Source: Bacillus sp. N1-1 (GTDB taxonomy: Bacteria; Bacillota; Bacilli; Bacillales; Guptibacillaceae). From it: DNA of 64,000 bases. A program made the position numbers and the translations under genes. Numbering within the stretch: the stretch's first letter is position 1; every line of letters starts with the position of its first letter. The stretch lies in NCBI RefSeq assembly GCF_009818105.1, contig NZ_CP046564.1, forward strand, positions 1,674,001 to 1,738,000, read 5' to 3'. Below the pieces are notes generated by a model. It did no database searches and was not told the DNA's origin. It saw only the letters and a program-made list of their open reading frames with translations. This document shows positions 9,838 through 18,433 of the stretch, piece after piece.

Positions 9838-11121
9838 ATGGAGGCAACTGAACGTCAAACGAAGCATCGCAAAACAGCACTAGCACTTTCAATCATTCCT
9901 GGATTCGGTCAGTTTTATAACAAGCAAATCCTCAAAGGACTAATGTTTTTCATCCTAACAGTCTCATTTGCAGTTGCTTTTGCTGACTTAATCAACATTG
10001 GACTATGGGGGATCGTTACGTTAGGAGAAAAGCTACCGCGAGATCATTCCATCTTCTTGTTAACACAGGGAATTATCGCTGTCCTTGTTATCCTAATCGG
10101 ATTGGTTATTTACTTCTTAAACCTGAGGGATGCATACTTGAACGGAAGAAATCGTGATCTTGGCATTCCTCTAAATTCAGTAAGAGAGCAATATCGTAAT
10201 GTTGCAGATCAAGGTTTTCCTTATTTAATGTTAACACCAGGATTTTTCTTGTTAATCTTTGTTGTTATTTTCCCGATATTGTTTGTGATTTTGCTTTCAT
10301 TTACAAACTACGATCTTTATCATTCTCCACCAGCTAATTTAGTTGACTGGATCGGGATTCAAAACTATATTGATATATTTAAATTGGATATTTGGCGCGA
10401 TACATTTTTGGATGTATTTTCGTGGACGATCGTTTGGACATTCGTAGCAACGACCGGACAAATCGCGATTGGCATTTTTCTCGCTGTTTTAATGAATCAG
10501 AAAGACCTTAAATTTAAAGGCATTTTCAGAACAATCTTTATCTTGCCATGGGCCGTACCAGCATTCGTATCTATTCTTGTATTTGCAGGGATGTTTAATG
10601 AAACGTTTGGTGCGATAAACAATGACATTTTAGCAGCGTTCGGGATCGATGCAATACCATGGCTTACAGAGCCATTCTGGACGAAAATTGCTTTAATTTT
10701 GATACAGTTCTGGCTTGGGTTCCCGTTTATTTTTGCAATGGTGACAGGTGTACTCCAATCGATTCCAGATGAGTTATATGAAGCTGCGACGGTTGACGGA
10801 GCGAATATGTGGCAGAAGTTCAGAGGGATTACACTTCCAATGGTACTGTTTGCCATCGCACCAATCTTAATCACGCAATACACATTTAACTTTAATAACT
10901 TTAATGTTATTTACCTGTTTAACGGAGGGGGACCTGCAGTTTCAGGTCAAACAGCTGGTTCCACTGACATTTTGATTTCGTGGATTTACAAGCTAACATT
11001 TACTTCCGCACAATATGGAAAAGCTGCCGCAATTACAATGATACTATCAGCGATCGTTATCGGTGTTGCACTGTGGCAGTTTAGAAGAACGAAATCATTC
11101 CAAGAAGAGGATATGATGTAA
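9838..11121 (+). CDS. mdxF: maltodextrin ABC transporter permease, MalF type
   Basis: 427-residue inner-membrane permease. It has the extended N-terminus typical of MalF/MdxF, with a GFGQFYN motif and two extra membrane segments before the core, and the EAA loop EAATVDGANMWQKF that contacts the ATPase. I prefer ATG 9838 (AAGGGG upstream) over GTG 9808, which lacks a ribosome site. The next gene starts 1 nt after the stop. No ATPase gene is present in the locus; a shared MsmX-type ATPase encoded elsewhere is expected from Bacillus precedent. Confidence 0.9.
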   Translation: MEATERQTKHRKTALALSIIPGFGQFYNKQILKGLMFFILTVSFAVAFADLINIGLWGIVTLGEKLPRDHSIFLLTQGIIAVLVILIGLVIYFLNLRDAYLNGRNRDLGIPLNSVREQYRNVADQGFPYLMLTPGFFLLIFVVIFPILFVILLSFTNYDLYHSPPANLVDWIGIQNYIDIFKLDIWRDTFLDVFSWTIVWTFVATTGQIAIGIFLAVLMNQKDLKFKGIFRTIFILPWAVPAFVSILVFAGMFNETFGAINNDILAAFGIDAIPWLTEPFWTKIALILIQFWLGFPFIFAMVTGVLQSIPDELYEAATVDGANMWQKFRGITLPMVLFAIAPILITQYTFNFNNFNVIYLFNGGGPAVSGQTAGSTDILISWIYKLTFTSAQYGKAAAITMILSAIVIGVALWQFRRTKSFQEEDMM

Positions 11122-11122
11122 T

Positions 11123-11965
11123 ATGAGTCCAAAAATGCAGAATACCGTACGCTTAACCTTGTCCTATATTGCTATTGCGATTGCATGCGTCATCATTTTA
11201 TATCCAGTTCTCTGGATCGTTGGATCATCGTTTAATCCTGGAGACAGCTTATCTGGATCATCGATTATTCCAAAAGATGCAACGCTCGATCACTACAAAT
11301 CGTTGTTTAATACAGAAGAAAGTGACTACCTACTCTGGTACTGGAACACGCTTAAGATTTGTATCATCACTATGATTCTAGCTGTAGCCATGATTTCTTG
11401 TATGGCCTATGCTTTCTCACGTTATCGCTTTGTTGGTCGTAAAAATGGCTTGATGACTTTCTTAATCCTTCAAATGATTCCAAACTTTGCGGCACTCATC
11501 GCGATTTACGTTCTGGCTTATATTACAGGATTATTGGATACACACTTTGCATTAATCCTTGTTTATGCAGGTGGGCTACTTCCGATGAATACGTGGTTAG
11601 CGAAAGGTTATTTTGATACAATTCCTAAAGAACTTGACGAGTCCGCACGTATTGATGGAGCAGGGCACTTTCGGATCTTCTGGCAAATCATTTTGCCACT
11701 TGCGAAACCGATTCTTGCTGTAGTAGCGCTTTTCAGCTTCATTACGCCGTTCACGGACTTTATCCTTGCTCAAGTTATCCTTAGAAGTGAAGAGAAATTT
11801 ACGCTTGCTGTTGGTCTTTACAAAATGATTTCTGATCAATTCGGGAATGAGTTTACAACATTTGCTGCAGGATCTGTTTTGATCGCCATTCCAATTTCCA
11901 TCCTATTCCTATCGCTTCAACGCTACTTTATTTCTGGCCTAACTGCTGGAGGAACAAAAGGATAG
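11123..11965 (+). CDS. mdxG: maltodextrin ABC transporter permease, MalG type
   Basis: 280-residue permease with six predicted membrane segments. The EAA loop reads ESARIDGAGHFRIFWQIILP. It starts 1 nt after mdxF and pairs with it to form the membrane channel. The ending LQRYFISGLTAGGTKG is typical of MalG proteins. A strong terminator follows, so the importer operon ends here, before the separately transcribed regulator. Confidence 0.92.
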   Translation: MSPKMQNTVRLTLSYIAIAIACVIILYPVLWIVGSSFNPGDSLSGSSIIPKDATLDHYKSLFNTEESDYLLWYWNTLKICIITMILAVAMISCMAYAFSRYRFVGRKNGLMTFLILQMIPNFAALIAIYVLAYITGLLDTHFALILVYAGGLLPMNTWLAKGYFDTIPKELDESARIDGAGHFRIFWQIILPLAKPILAVVALFSFITPFTDFILAQVILRSEEKFTLAVGLYKMISDQFGNEFTTFAAGSVLIAIPISILFLSLQRYFISGLTAGGTKG

Positions 11966-11976
11966 ATCTCAGACTG

Positions 11977-12028
11977 GAGAAAGAAGATGAAGAGGAAAGC
12001 TTCTCTTATTCCTTCTTTCTCTTTTTTA
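11977..12028 (+). terminator. terminator after mdxG
   Basis: Ten-base stem GAGAAAGAAG/CTTCTTTCTC with an inner AAGAG/CTCTT stem, then T6. Confidence 0.8.
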
Positions 12029-12142
12029 TCTTAAACTTACGTGTGAAAAAACTACCTCATAAATACCAATCGAGACGTTTAAGTGGGAGCAATTGATCTT
12101 AAAGGTTCGATTCGTTAGAGATGTTTTTTTAGTAAGAAATCG

Positions 12143-12171
12143 TTTACAATAAGTGATTAGGTTATTATTAA
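12143..12171 (+). promoter_or_regulatory. candidate promoter of the LacI-family regulator gene
   Basis: TTTACA, 17-bp spacer, TATTAA. Just downstream (12184-12199) is a tandem copy of AGGCGCTA. Confidence 0.4.
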
Positions 12172-12224
12172 TGAAATCGTGCTAGGCGCTAAGGCGCTAG
12201 TAGCTTTGTATAGGAGGAATTCCA

Positions 12225-13265
12225 ATGGCTGTAACGATAAAAGATGTAGCAAAACTTGCGAATGTCGCACCTTCTACAGTATCGCGCGTTATCGCAAACA
12301 ATCCCCGAATTAGTGAACAAACTAAACGCCGTGTAAGAGAAGCGATGGAAGAGCTTGGCTATCATCCTAACTATAATGCAAGAAGTCTAGCCAATCAGAG
12401 TACCCAAACAATTGGTCTAGTGATGCCAAGTTCTGCCGATAAAGCATTACAAAATCCGTTCTTTCCCGAAGTTCTTCGTGGAATTAGCACGAAGGCTCAC
12501 GAAAAAGAATACACGCTTTATCTTTCAACAGGCGCTACTGAAGAAGAAATGCTTCAAGGGGTTATGGGGATGGTTCACGGTCGAAGAGTGGATGGAATCG
12601 TCATGCTGTACTCAAGAATCGATGATAAAATCATGGCATTTCTTGAGCAACAGAACTTTCCATTTACAGTGATTGGCAAGCCGCTAGTAAATCCTGATTC
12701 AATTACTCACGTGGATAATGATAATTTTCGAGCCGCGAAAGATGTGACCGATCACTTTATAGGAAAAGGTCACAAGCGGATTGCATTTGTCGGAGGGAAT
12801 TTAGATCTTGTTGTAACAGTGGATCGACTAAGCGGGTATGAAAAGGCACTACGAGAAGCTGATATTCCTTACAGCGATGATTATGTAGTACACGTAGAGT
12901 TTCTTAAAGAGGGTGGACATGAAGCTGTAATGGAGCTGTTTTCTTTAGAAAAACCACCAACCGCGCTCGTTGTAGCCGACGATCTAATGGCCTTAGGAAT
13001 AATGAGCAAATTAGATGAAATGGGATTATCAGTGCCTCAAGATGTTTCCATTATTAGCTTTAACAATGTTATGCTTGCAGAATATGCTAGCCCCCCATTA
13101 ACGTCCGTGGATATTAATATCTTTCAACTAGGATATCAGGCCGTTAATTGCTTACTTGAAAAAATCGATGACAGTGAGATGACGAGTAAACGAGTCTGCA
13201 TACCGCATCATGTAGTTGATCGTTGGTCAGTCAGAACGCTTAACGAAAGCGAAAAAGTAAACTAA
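12225..13265 (+). CDS. LacI-family transcriptional regulator of maltodextrin use
   Basis: 346 residues. The N-terminal LacI helix-turn-helix is plain (TIKDVAKLANVAPSTVSRVI, then a hinge at about residues 50-60), followed by a periplasmic-binding-like sensor domain (GIVMLYSRIDD, ALVVADDLMALGIM, DVSIISFNN). Start 12225 has a TAGGAGGAA site. It directly follows the mdx operon and the divergent amylase, so it is the likely MalR/MdxR-type repressor binding the TGCAA-CG-TTGCA palindromes at 8170-8426. Target assignment is inference from position and motif family. Confidence 0.88.
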   Translation: MAVTIKDVAKLANVAPSTVSRVIANNPRISEQTKRRVREAMEELGYHPNYNARSLANQSTQTIGLVMPSSADKALQNPFFPEVLRGISTKAHEKEYTLYLSTGATEEEMLQGVMGMVHGRRVDGIVMLYSRIDDKIMAFLEQQNFPFTVIGKPLVNPDSITHVDNDNFRAAKDVTDHFIGKGHKRIAFVGGNLDLVVTVDRLSGYEKALREADIPYSDDYVVHVEFLKEGGHEAVMELFSLEKPPTALVVADDLMALGIMSKLDEMGLSVPQDVSIISFNNVMLAEYASPPLTSVDINIFQLGYQAVNCLLEKIDDSEMTSKRVCIPHHVVDRWSVRTLNESEKVN

Positions 13266-13292
13266 CCGTCTTATAGATGGTTAGTTTTTTTT
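13261..13292. terminator. bidirectional terminator between regulator and polymerase gene
   Basis: ACTAACC/GGTTAGT stem followed by T8 on the + strand. It overlaps both stop codons of the convergent genes. Confidence 0.7.
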
Positions 13293-14170
13293 GTGAGTAG
13301 CCAGTCTAATATTTCTTTAAAGGGTTGCTGATCTCTTGCCTTTTCATAATCGTGGAATGGCGTCAATTTACGCTTTAACACGCGTTCCATTGAAAAATCA
13401 GTAGGCGTTAATTCGTCTTTTAATTCATTCCATTCAATTGGTGCGGCAACTAACCCTTCGGCATTTCCACGAGGGGAATACGGTGCAATGATTGTTTTAC
13501 CTGAAGCATGTTGGACATAGTCAATATAAAGTCGCTCATTTCGGTTCTTTTTAAGACGCTCAATTGTGAATAAGTTAGGGTTCGTTTCAACTAAGAATTT
13601 TGCCATAAATGCAGTAAATACTTTTGTTTGTTCATAAGTGAAGGTATCGAATGGAAGCGGGATGTGAATTTGAAGACCTTTGTTTCCTGATAATTTCAAA
13701 AAACCTGTTAAATGAAGGCGATCAAGGTTGTCCTTTATTTGTTCTGCGGCGAGCACCGCTAGATGAAACGCCTCATTAGAAGGAGGATCAAGGTCAAAAA
13801 CAATTTCGGAGGGCTTTTCGGATTGATAGGAAGAGAAAGGAATATGAAATTCAATTGCAGCTTGGTTACCAAGCCATAGTAAGGAAGGTAGATCTGAGCA
13901 AATAATGTAATTGTTATCATGGTGCTCAACTGTTTTAATAAAGTCTGGAGCGTATTCAGGACAGTTTCTCTGATAAAAGGCTTCTCCCATAATACCATCA
14001 GGATACCGAATGACCGTTAACGGTTTGTTATGTAAAAATGGAAGCATAAGGGGAGAGATTTTAGCTAAATAATTCAAATAGTCAGCTTTGGTAATGCCTT
14101 TCCACAGAAGCTTCTCCGCATTCGTAATCGTAACCTCTACATCTCCCACTGTGATTGAATGTTGTCCCAT
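13271..14170 (-). CDS. LigD-type DNA repair polymerase/primase (stand-alone)
   Basis: 299-residue archaeo-eukaryotic primase-type polymerase that fills ends in non-homologous end joining. Family motifs are visible: SITVGDVEVTITNAEKLLW at the start, IVFDLDPP (metal-binding Asp pair), LSGNKGLQIHIPL and KTIIAPYSPRG. In B. subtilis LigD this domain is fused to the ligase; here it is a separate frame overlapping the ligase end by 34 nt. ATG 14170 is chosen because GGGAGG lies 7 nt upstream, inside the ligase coding sequence. The gene is last in ku-ligase-polymerase. Confidence 0.88.
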   Translation of the reverse strand: MGQHSITVGDVEVTITNAEKLLWKGITKADYLNYLAKISPLMLPFLHNKPLTVIRYPDGIMGEAFYQRNCPEYAPDFIKTVEHHDNNYIICSDLPSLLWLGNQAAIEFHIPFSSYQSEKPSEIVFDLDPPSNEAFHLAVLAAEQIKDNLDRLHLTGFLKLSGNKGLQIHIPLPFDTFTYEQTKVFTAFMAKFLVETNPNLFTIERLKKNRNERLYIDYVQHASGKTIIAPYSPRGNAEGLVAAPIEWNELKDELTPTDFSMERVLKRKLTPFHDYEKARDQQPFKEILDWLLTKKTNHL

Positions 14171-15039
14171 GTACATTCCTCCCATGATCGATCAAAACAA
14201 AACTGATGAAACCTCGGGTGTCTCAACTTTTCCTTATATAGATCGAGGTATTTAAGCTGAATTACTATGCCGGGATCTACATAAGTTAAACCAGCTTTTT
14301 CGTATACTTTATTAAGTTTCATCACCTCAAATAAAGCTGTTCTTTCTTCTGAACGGAGCCCGTGTGTAAAATTCGCCACTTGATAAATATCACCCGATCG
14401 CTTAACAGCTACATGAAAATACCCGTTCGTTTGATCATATGCATGCAAAAAAACGAAAGCAATTTTCCAATTTTTCACCTTCAACCAGTTTTTCGTTCGT
14501 TTTCCAGGGGAATAGATACTGTCAGCTTTTTTGCAAACCATTCCTTCACCGTTGTGAGATGTAATCAAATTCCATAAGGGATCGGCATCATTGTATGAAT
14601 CAACATAATAAATACTGTTGTTCGGAGGGAATTTCTTCATCACCTTTTGAAGATATGTCTTTCTATTGTTTAGTGGAGTTGATAATAAGACATCATCGAA
14701 AAATTCTATAAGATCAAACGCCATAAACGAAAGATTATCTTCTTGACCGGTATGAAGGGCTTCAAAATTTGCGAAGTATCTATTTTTTAACACACACACT
14801 TCACCATCCAAAACGCATAATGGAATATTGTTCTCTTTAAACAAATTGATAAGCGACTGATGTAAGAATTGAAATTTCTTATTGAAATTGTGACCATTTC
14901 GACTTGTTAATGTTATTGTATTTCCATCCCAGTATAAGAAAGTTCGATAGCCATCATATTTCACCTCATACAACCAGTTCGCTGTATGAGGAATTGAGGC
15001 GGTAAGTGTAGGGAGCATAGGAAGATAAGTTGATGTCAT
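14137..15039 (-). CDS. ligD: ATP-dependent DNA ligase of NHEJ (LigD ligase domain, stand-alone)
   Basis: 300-residue ATP-dependent ligase that seals double-strand breaks. The adenylation motif YEVKYDGYR holds the catalytic Lys at about residue 27, followed by DGEVCV, FMAFDLIEF, EGMVCKK (motif IV) and KTKNWLKVK-like motif V. The OB-fold region follows. It is as long as the ligase half of the ~610-residue B. subtilis LigD and ends with a normal stop, while the polymerase half continues in another frame. Start 15039 overlaps the ku stop (ATGA), indicating translational coupling. Confidence 0.88.
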   Translation of the reverse strand: MTSTYLPMLPTLTASIPHTANWLYEVKYDGYRTFLYWDGNTITLTSRNGHNFNKKFQFLHQSLINLFKENNIPLCVLDGEVCVLKNRYFANFEALHTGQEDNLSFMAFDLIEFFDDVLLSTPLNNRKTYLQKVMKKFPPNNSIYYVDSYNDADPLWNLITSHNGEGMVCKKADSIYSPGKRTKNWLKVKNWKIAFVFLHAYDQTNGYFHVAVKRSGDIYQVANFTHGLRSEERTALFEVMKLNKVYEKAGLTYVDPGIVIQLKYLDLYKEKLRHPRFHQFCFDRSWEECTWDNIQSQWEM

Positions 15040-15857
15040 TTAGCGACCTTCTTTTTCCTTGGTGCAGCTTTTTTCTTTTTTGGAGGCGCCTTAGGACTTG
15101 TATCTAAGCTTGCTTGTAGGGCATCCATCAGATCGGCAACATTTCTTTTCGGTTTTTCTTCCACAACTTTTATTTCATTACCAGAAATCTTACTTTCAAT
15201 AAGGGCAAGTATCGCTTCACGTCGCTCATCTTTGTACTGAGAAGGATCAAATTTGGTCGTCAGTTGTTCGATTAACTGTTTTGCCAACTTCTTTTCTTTA
15301 TCGCTTACGTCAAGTTCTTCAGGAATATCTGGAACATTACCGATCTCCCTTACTTCATCAGGGAAGTACATCGTTTCAAGCATCAATCCTTTGTCATATA
15401 CTCGTACTGCTGCAAGATGCTCCTTAGAGCGAATCGTTATTTTAGCGAGTCCAATTCTCCCCGACTCTTCCATCGCTTGCTTTAACAGCATATACGGTTT
15501 ACTTCCATGATCATTTGGACCGATAAAATAGGATCGATTGAAATAGATTGGATCAATGTCATTTAATTCAACGAAATCCACAATTTCCACTGATTTGTTT
15601 TTTTCGTGCGCCAGTGATTCAATTTCATCCTTTTCCATGATGACAAACTTTCCATCTTCGTATTCATAACCTCTCACAATATCTTCTGATTCTAACGGCC
15701 GATCACAATTAGGGCATCGTTTCTCATACTGGATCGGAGTATGGCATTCCTTATGAAGGTAGCGCATCTTAATATCCTTATCCTCTGTCGCAGCATAAAG
15801 CTTAACAGGTATATTAACCAATCCAAAGCTAATAGCCCCCTTCCACATCGTATGCAA
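15036..15857 (-). CDS. ku: Ku protein, DNA end-binding factor of NHEJ
   Basis: 273-residue bacterial Ku homodimer subunit that rings DNA ends and recruits LigD. Diagnostic segments: MHTMWKGAISFGLVNIP at the start, VRGYEYEDGKFV, YFIGP and KPYMLLKQAM. The C-terminal tail is Lys/Pro-rich (PPKKKKAAPRKKK), as in Ku proteins that use a basic tail on DNA. I chose TTG 15857 because it gives the MHTMWKG start known from B. subtilis and has AAAGGGTGAG upstream. First gene of the NHEJ operon, which in Bacillus protects germinating spores. Confidence 0.92.
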   Translation of the reverse strand: MHTMWKGAISFGLVNIPVKLYAATEDKDIKMRYLHKECHTPIQYEKRCPNCDRPLESEDIVRGYEYEDGKFVIMEKDEIESLAHEKNKSVEIVDFVELNDIDPIYFNRSYFIGPNDHGSKPYMLLKQAMEESGRIGLAKITIRSKEHLAAVRVYDKGLMLETMYFPDEVREIGNVPDIPEELDVSDKEKKLAKQLIEQLTTKFDPSQYKDERREAILALIESKISGNEIKVVEEKPKRNVADLMDALQASLDTSPKAPPKKKKAAPRKKKVAK

Positions 15858-15955
15858 CACACTCACCCTTTCCAATTCTTTTCACTTAGTTTCTCACAAG
15901 AATCAAAAATCATAATAGAAAAAAATGGTGGAGGGAAATGCAGCAGGGTAGCAAA

Positions 15956-15976
15956 AAAACCTCCAGTGGAGGTTTT
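15956..15976. terminator. terminator of the SDR gene
   Basis: Perfect palindrome AAAACCTCCA-G-TGGAGGTTTT flanked by A and T runs; on the minus strand it ends the SDR gene whose stop is at 15978. Confidence 0.8.
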
Positions 15977-15977
15977 A

Positions 15978-16847
15978 TTAAGAGGTAACGAACTGTCCGC
16001 CATTAATGTGGATCGTTTGTCCAGTCATATAGGAAGAATCATCCGAACCAAGAAGGACGTAAGCCGCAGCTAATTCTTCAGGTTGACCAGGTCGCCCCAT
16101 TGGCGTATTTGTTCCAAAGTTTTTAACCTTATCAGCAGAAAACGTTGAAGGAATTAGCGGTGTCCAGATTGGTCCAGGAGCAACGCTGTTCACTCTTATC
16201 CCTTTGCCAACGAGTGATTTCGCGAGACTTCTCGTGAATGTTGTAATCGCGCCTTTTGTACTTGAATAGTCAATGAGCTGTTCATTTCCCTCATAAGCCG
16301 TAACGGAAGAGGTGTTAATAATCGCACTGCCTTTCTTAAGGTGAGGAAGCGCTGCTTTCGTTAAGTAAAACATCGAAAAGACGTTAGTTCGAAATGTCTT
16401 TTCAAGTTGCTCGGCTGTAATTTCTTCAATGCTCTGCTTAGGATGCTGTTCAGCTGCATTGTTGATTAAAATATCCAATTGTCCGAAGTGATCAATCACC
16501 TGCTTGATCACACTCGTCGCAAAACGTTCATCTCCAATATCCCCAGGTAATAACAAGCACTGAGTACCTTCATCTTCGATTTGCTTCTTCGTATTCTGTG
16601 CATCTTCATGTTCGTCCAAGTAGACGACGGCTACATGAGCACCTTCCTTCGCATAAGCGATTGCAGCTGCTTCGCCAATGCCGCTATCTCCTCCAGTAAT
16701 GAGGGCAACTTTACCTATTAATTTACCAGAACCCCTGTAGTCATGATCCTCTGTAAGGGGGAGTGGATTCATTTCTTTTTCAGATCCTGGTTGGTGGTTT
16801 TGATGCTGGGCAGGTTGTCCTTCTGTTTGTCTAAAATCTGGTCGCAT
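15978..16847 (-). CDS. short-chain dehydrogenase/reductase (YhxC-like, glucose-1-dehydrogenase type)
   Basis: 289-residue classical SDR. The NAD(P)-binding motif TGGDSGIG is at about residues 52-59, NNAAE follows, and the catalytic set is Ser in NTSSVTAYEG with Tyr and Lys in DYSSTKGA. The first ~40 residues are a Gln/His/Pro-rich extension (QPAQHQNHQPGSE) seen in the Bacillus YhxC/YhdF stress-type SDRs. Substrate unknown. ATG 16847 has an AAAAGGAGTG site. It is monocistronic with its own terminator. Confidence 0.85.
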   Translation of the reverse strand: MRPDFRQTEGQPAQHQNHQPGSEKEMNPLPLTEDHDYRGSGKLIGKVALITGGDSGIGEAAAIAYAKEGAHVAVVYLDEHEDAQNTKKQIEDEGTQCLLLPGDIGDERFATSVIKQVIDHFGQLDILINNAAEQHPKQSIEEITAEQLEKTFRTNVFSMFYLTKAALPHLKKGSAIINTSSVTAYEGNEQLIDYSSTKGAITTFTRSLAKSLVGKGIRVNSVAPGPIWTPLIPSTFSADKVKNFGTNTPMGRPGQPEELAAAYVLLGSDDSSYMTGQTIHINGGQFVTS

Positions 16848-16990
16848 GTTAGCACTCCTTTTACTTTGTCTTTATGTAAGAGTTTACCAATAAAAATGTT
16901 TTCTAAACCTAATGTAGGAGAAGTAATGATGACCTTTCCATTACATGATAAAATAAAGCATACTTAAATGTAGTTTGTGAGGCGAAAGGC

Positions 16991-18154
16991 ATGAATGTTG
17001 ATCTAAAAGAATCGGAATTTAAAGAACAGCTTGCTTCGTTTTTAGAAGAGAGTCAGCCCCAAATTGTTGAAAAATGGTTGGCGGGCGCAAAAATTTCTCC
17101 CGATGATCCTTACTATGAAGAAATTATAAAAAATGGAAAGCGCACGGTTGAACTGATTTCTCGCTATATTCGAGTGCAGGATGAAAATTGGATCATCACG
17201 CTAACGAAAAAAATTGCTAATGAACGAATTGAGGCAAATGTCAATATAGGCGAATTTATTGCGAATATTAACTTCGGTCGATCCGTTGTGCTCTCGGTTT
17301 TACACGAGTCCTCGTTTAACAGAAACGAATTGTCGCAAGGACTGCAAATCATAAATAATTACTTTAACGCTTATTCTTATCATTCGGTTACGGAATATAC
17401 GAAGTTGAAAGATAGTATTATCCAGGATAAAAATAAATTCATTCAAGAAATGCACAGTGATCGGTTAACCATTCTTGGCCAACTTGGGGCAAGCTTTGCC
17501 CATGAGTTTCGTAATCCCTTAACTTCAATTAAAGGGTTTTTGAAACTAATTGAAGATGAGTGTGAAACGAATCACCCTTCAGGAAAGCATTATTTTGAAA
17601 TCCTTAACAGTGAAATGAAGAGTCTGGAAGAAAAGGTAAGTCAATTTCTCTTTTTATCGAAAATGCGCGGAATCGATGATCGCCCACTGTCTTTAAATTT
17701 AAGTGGTTTATTAAGATACACAATCGATATTCTTTATCCACGTCTTCTTGAATCGAATATAGAAGTCGAGACCGACATTGCATCCGACATTCCATTATTC
17801 GGAGTTGAAGAGCAAATAAAACAGGTGATTCTTAATATCATGATCAATTCCATTGAAGAGTTAAATGAAAACATCATCGAGAATCGAAAGATACAGGTAA
17901 AGGCAAAAGAAAACCACGGACGAATCACTGTAGAAATTTCGAATAATGGACGTCAAATATCATCGCATCTCGTTGAAAGCATCTTTCAACCGTTTATAAG
18001 CACGAAGAAGCTAGGAACAGGACTTGGTCTCTCGGTTTGCAAACAAATTATCGAAAAGCATGAGGGTCTGATATCCGTTACGTCCAATCCTGAACAAACA
18101 ACTTTCGTCATCGAGCTTCCAGTGATGGTTGACAAAGGTGTTAAAGAAGAGTAG
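16991..18154 (+). CDS. soluble sensor histidine kinase (sporulation-kinase-like)
   Basis: 387-residue kinase with no membrane segment. The N-terminal ~150 residues form a helical sensor domain of unknown ligand. The phospho-acceptor region is clear (ASFAHEFRNPLTSIKGF, His at about residue 170), as are the N box (NIMINSIEEL) and G2 box (GTGLGLSVCKQII). The G1 box, normally DxGxG, reads NNGRQI, so the adenine-contacting Asp is Asn and the second Gly is missing. There is no response regulator next to it, as for the KinA-KinE kinases feeding the Spo0 phosphorelay. That pathway assignment is inference. Confidence 0.82.
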   Translation: MNVDLKESEFKEQLASFLEESQPQIVEKWLAGAKISPDDPYYEEIIKNGKRTVELISRYIRVQDENWIITLTKKIANERIEANVNIGEFIANINFGRSVVLSVLHESSFNRNELSQGLQIINNYFNAYSYHSVTEYTKLKDSIIQDKNKFIQEMHSDRLTILGQLGASFAHEFRNPLTSIKGFLKLIEDECETNHPSGKHYFEILNSEMKSLEEKVSQFLFLSKMRGIDDRPLSLNLSGLLRYTIDILYPRLLESNIEVETDIASDIPLFGVEEQIKQVILNIMINSIEELNENIIENRKIQVKAKENHGRITVEISNNGRQISSHLVESIFQPFISTKKLGTGLGLSVCKQIIEKHEGLISVTSNPEQTTFVIELPVMVDKGVKEE

Positions 18155-18195
18155 TTTAATAGTATCAAACCATTACATGTAAAGCTTTTATATAT

Positions 18196-18326
18196 CCACT
18201 AGGGGAGTCATTTAAATGACTGAGACAGGTGTTCCTGGACCCTTTGAACCTGATCTGGTTAGCGCCAGCGGAGGAAAGTGGAGACGGATGCCACCGCAGC
18301 CGCTCCATTTCTGGAGCGGCTTTTTG
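18196..18326 (+). promoter_or_regulatory. TPP riboswitch with terminator
   Basis: Aptamer at about 18196-18284 with the thi-box landmarks ACTAGGGGAG, CTGAGA, ACCCTTTGAACCTGAT, CTGGTTAG, AGCGGAGGAAAGTGGA. The expression platform ends with a GCCGCTCCA/TGGAGCGGC hairpin and T5 (18298-18326). Thiamine pyrophosphate binding should favour termination before tenA-ykoEDC. Confidence 0.95.
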
Positions 18327-18433
18327 ACGTAGAAAAAACGTTGAAAGCGAATTGTTTCAGAAATGACGGATCAACGGTATTCAAGCTCCTTTCCTCTTCA
18401 TCAGGCGGATGAAAAGCGGAGAGGAGTTTTTTT

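Noticed and set aside
13271..15857. Foreign origin of the NHEJ genes
   Set aside because: Base composition and ribosome sites look like those of the neighbours, and ku/ligD is common in Bacillus; nothing indicates recent transfer.
18411..18433. GAAAAGCGGAGAGGAG before tenA as another repeat end
   Set aside because: Only the first ten bases resemble the repeat end (GAAAAGCGGAAG), and the rest is the tenA ribosome site; no stem sequence is present.
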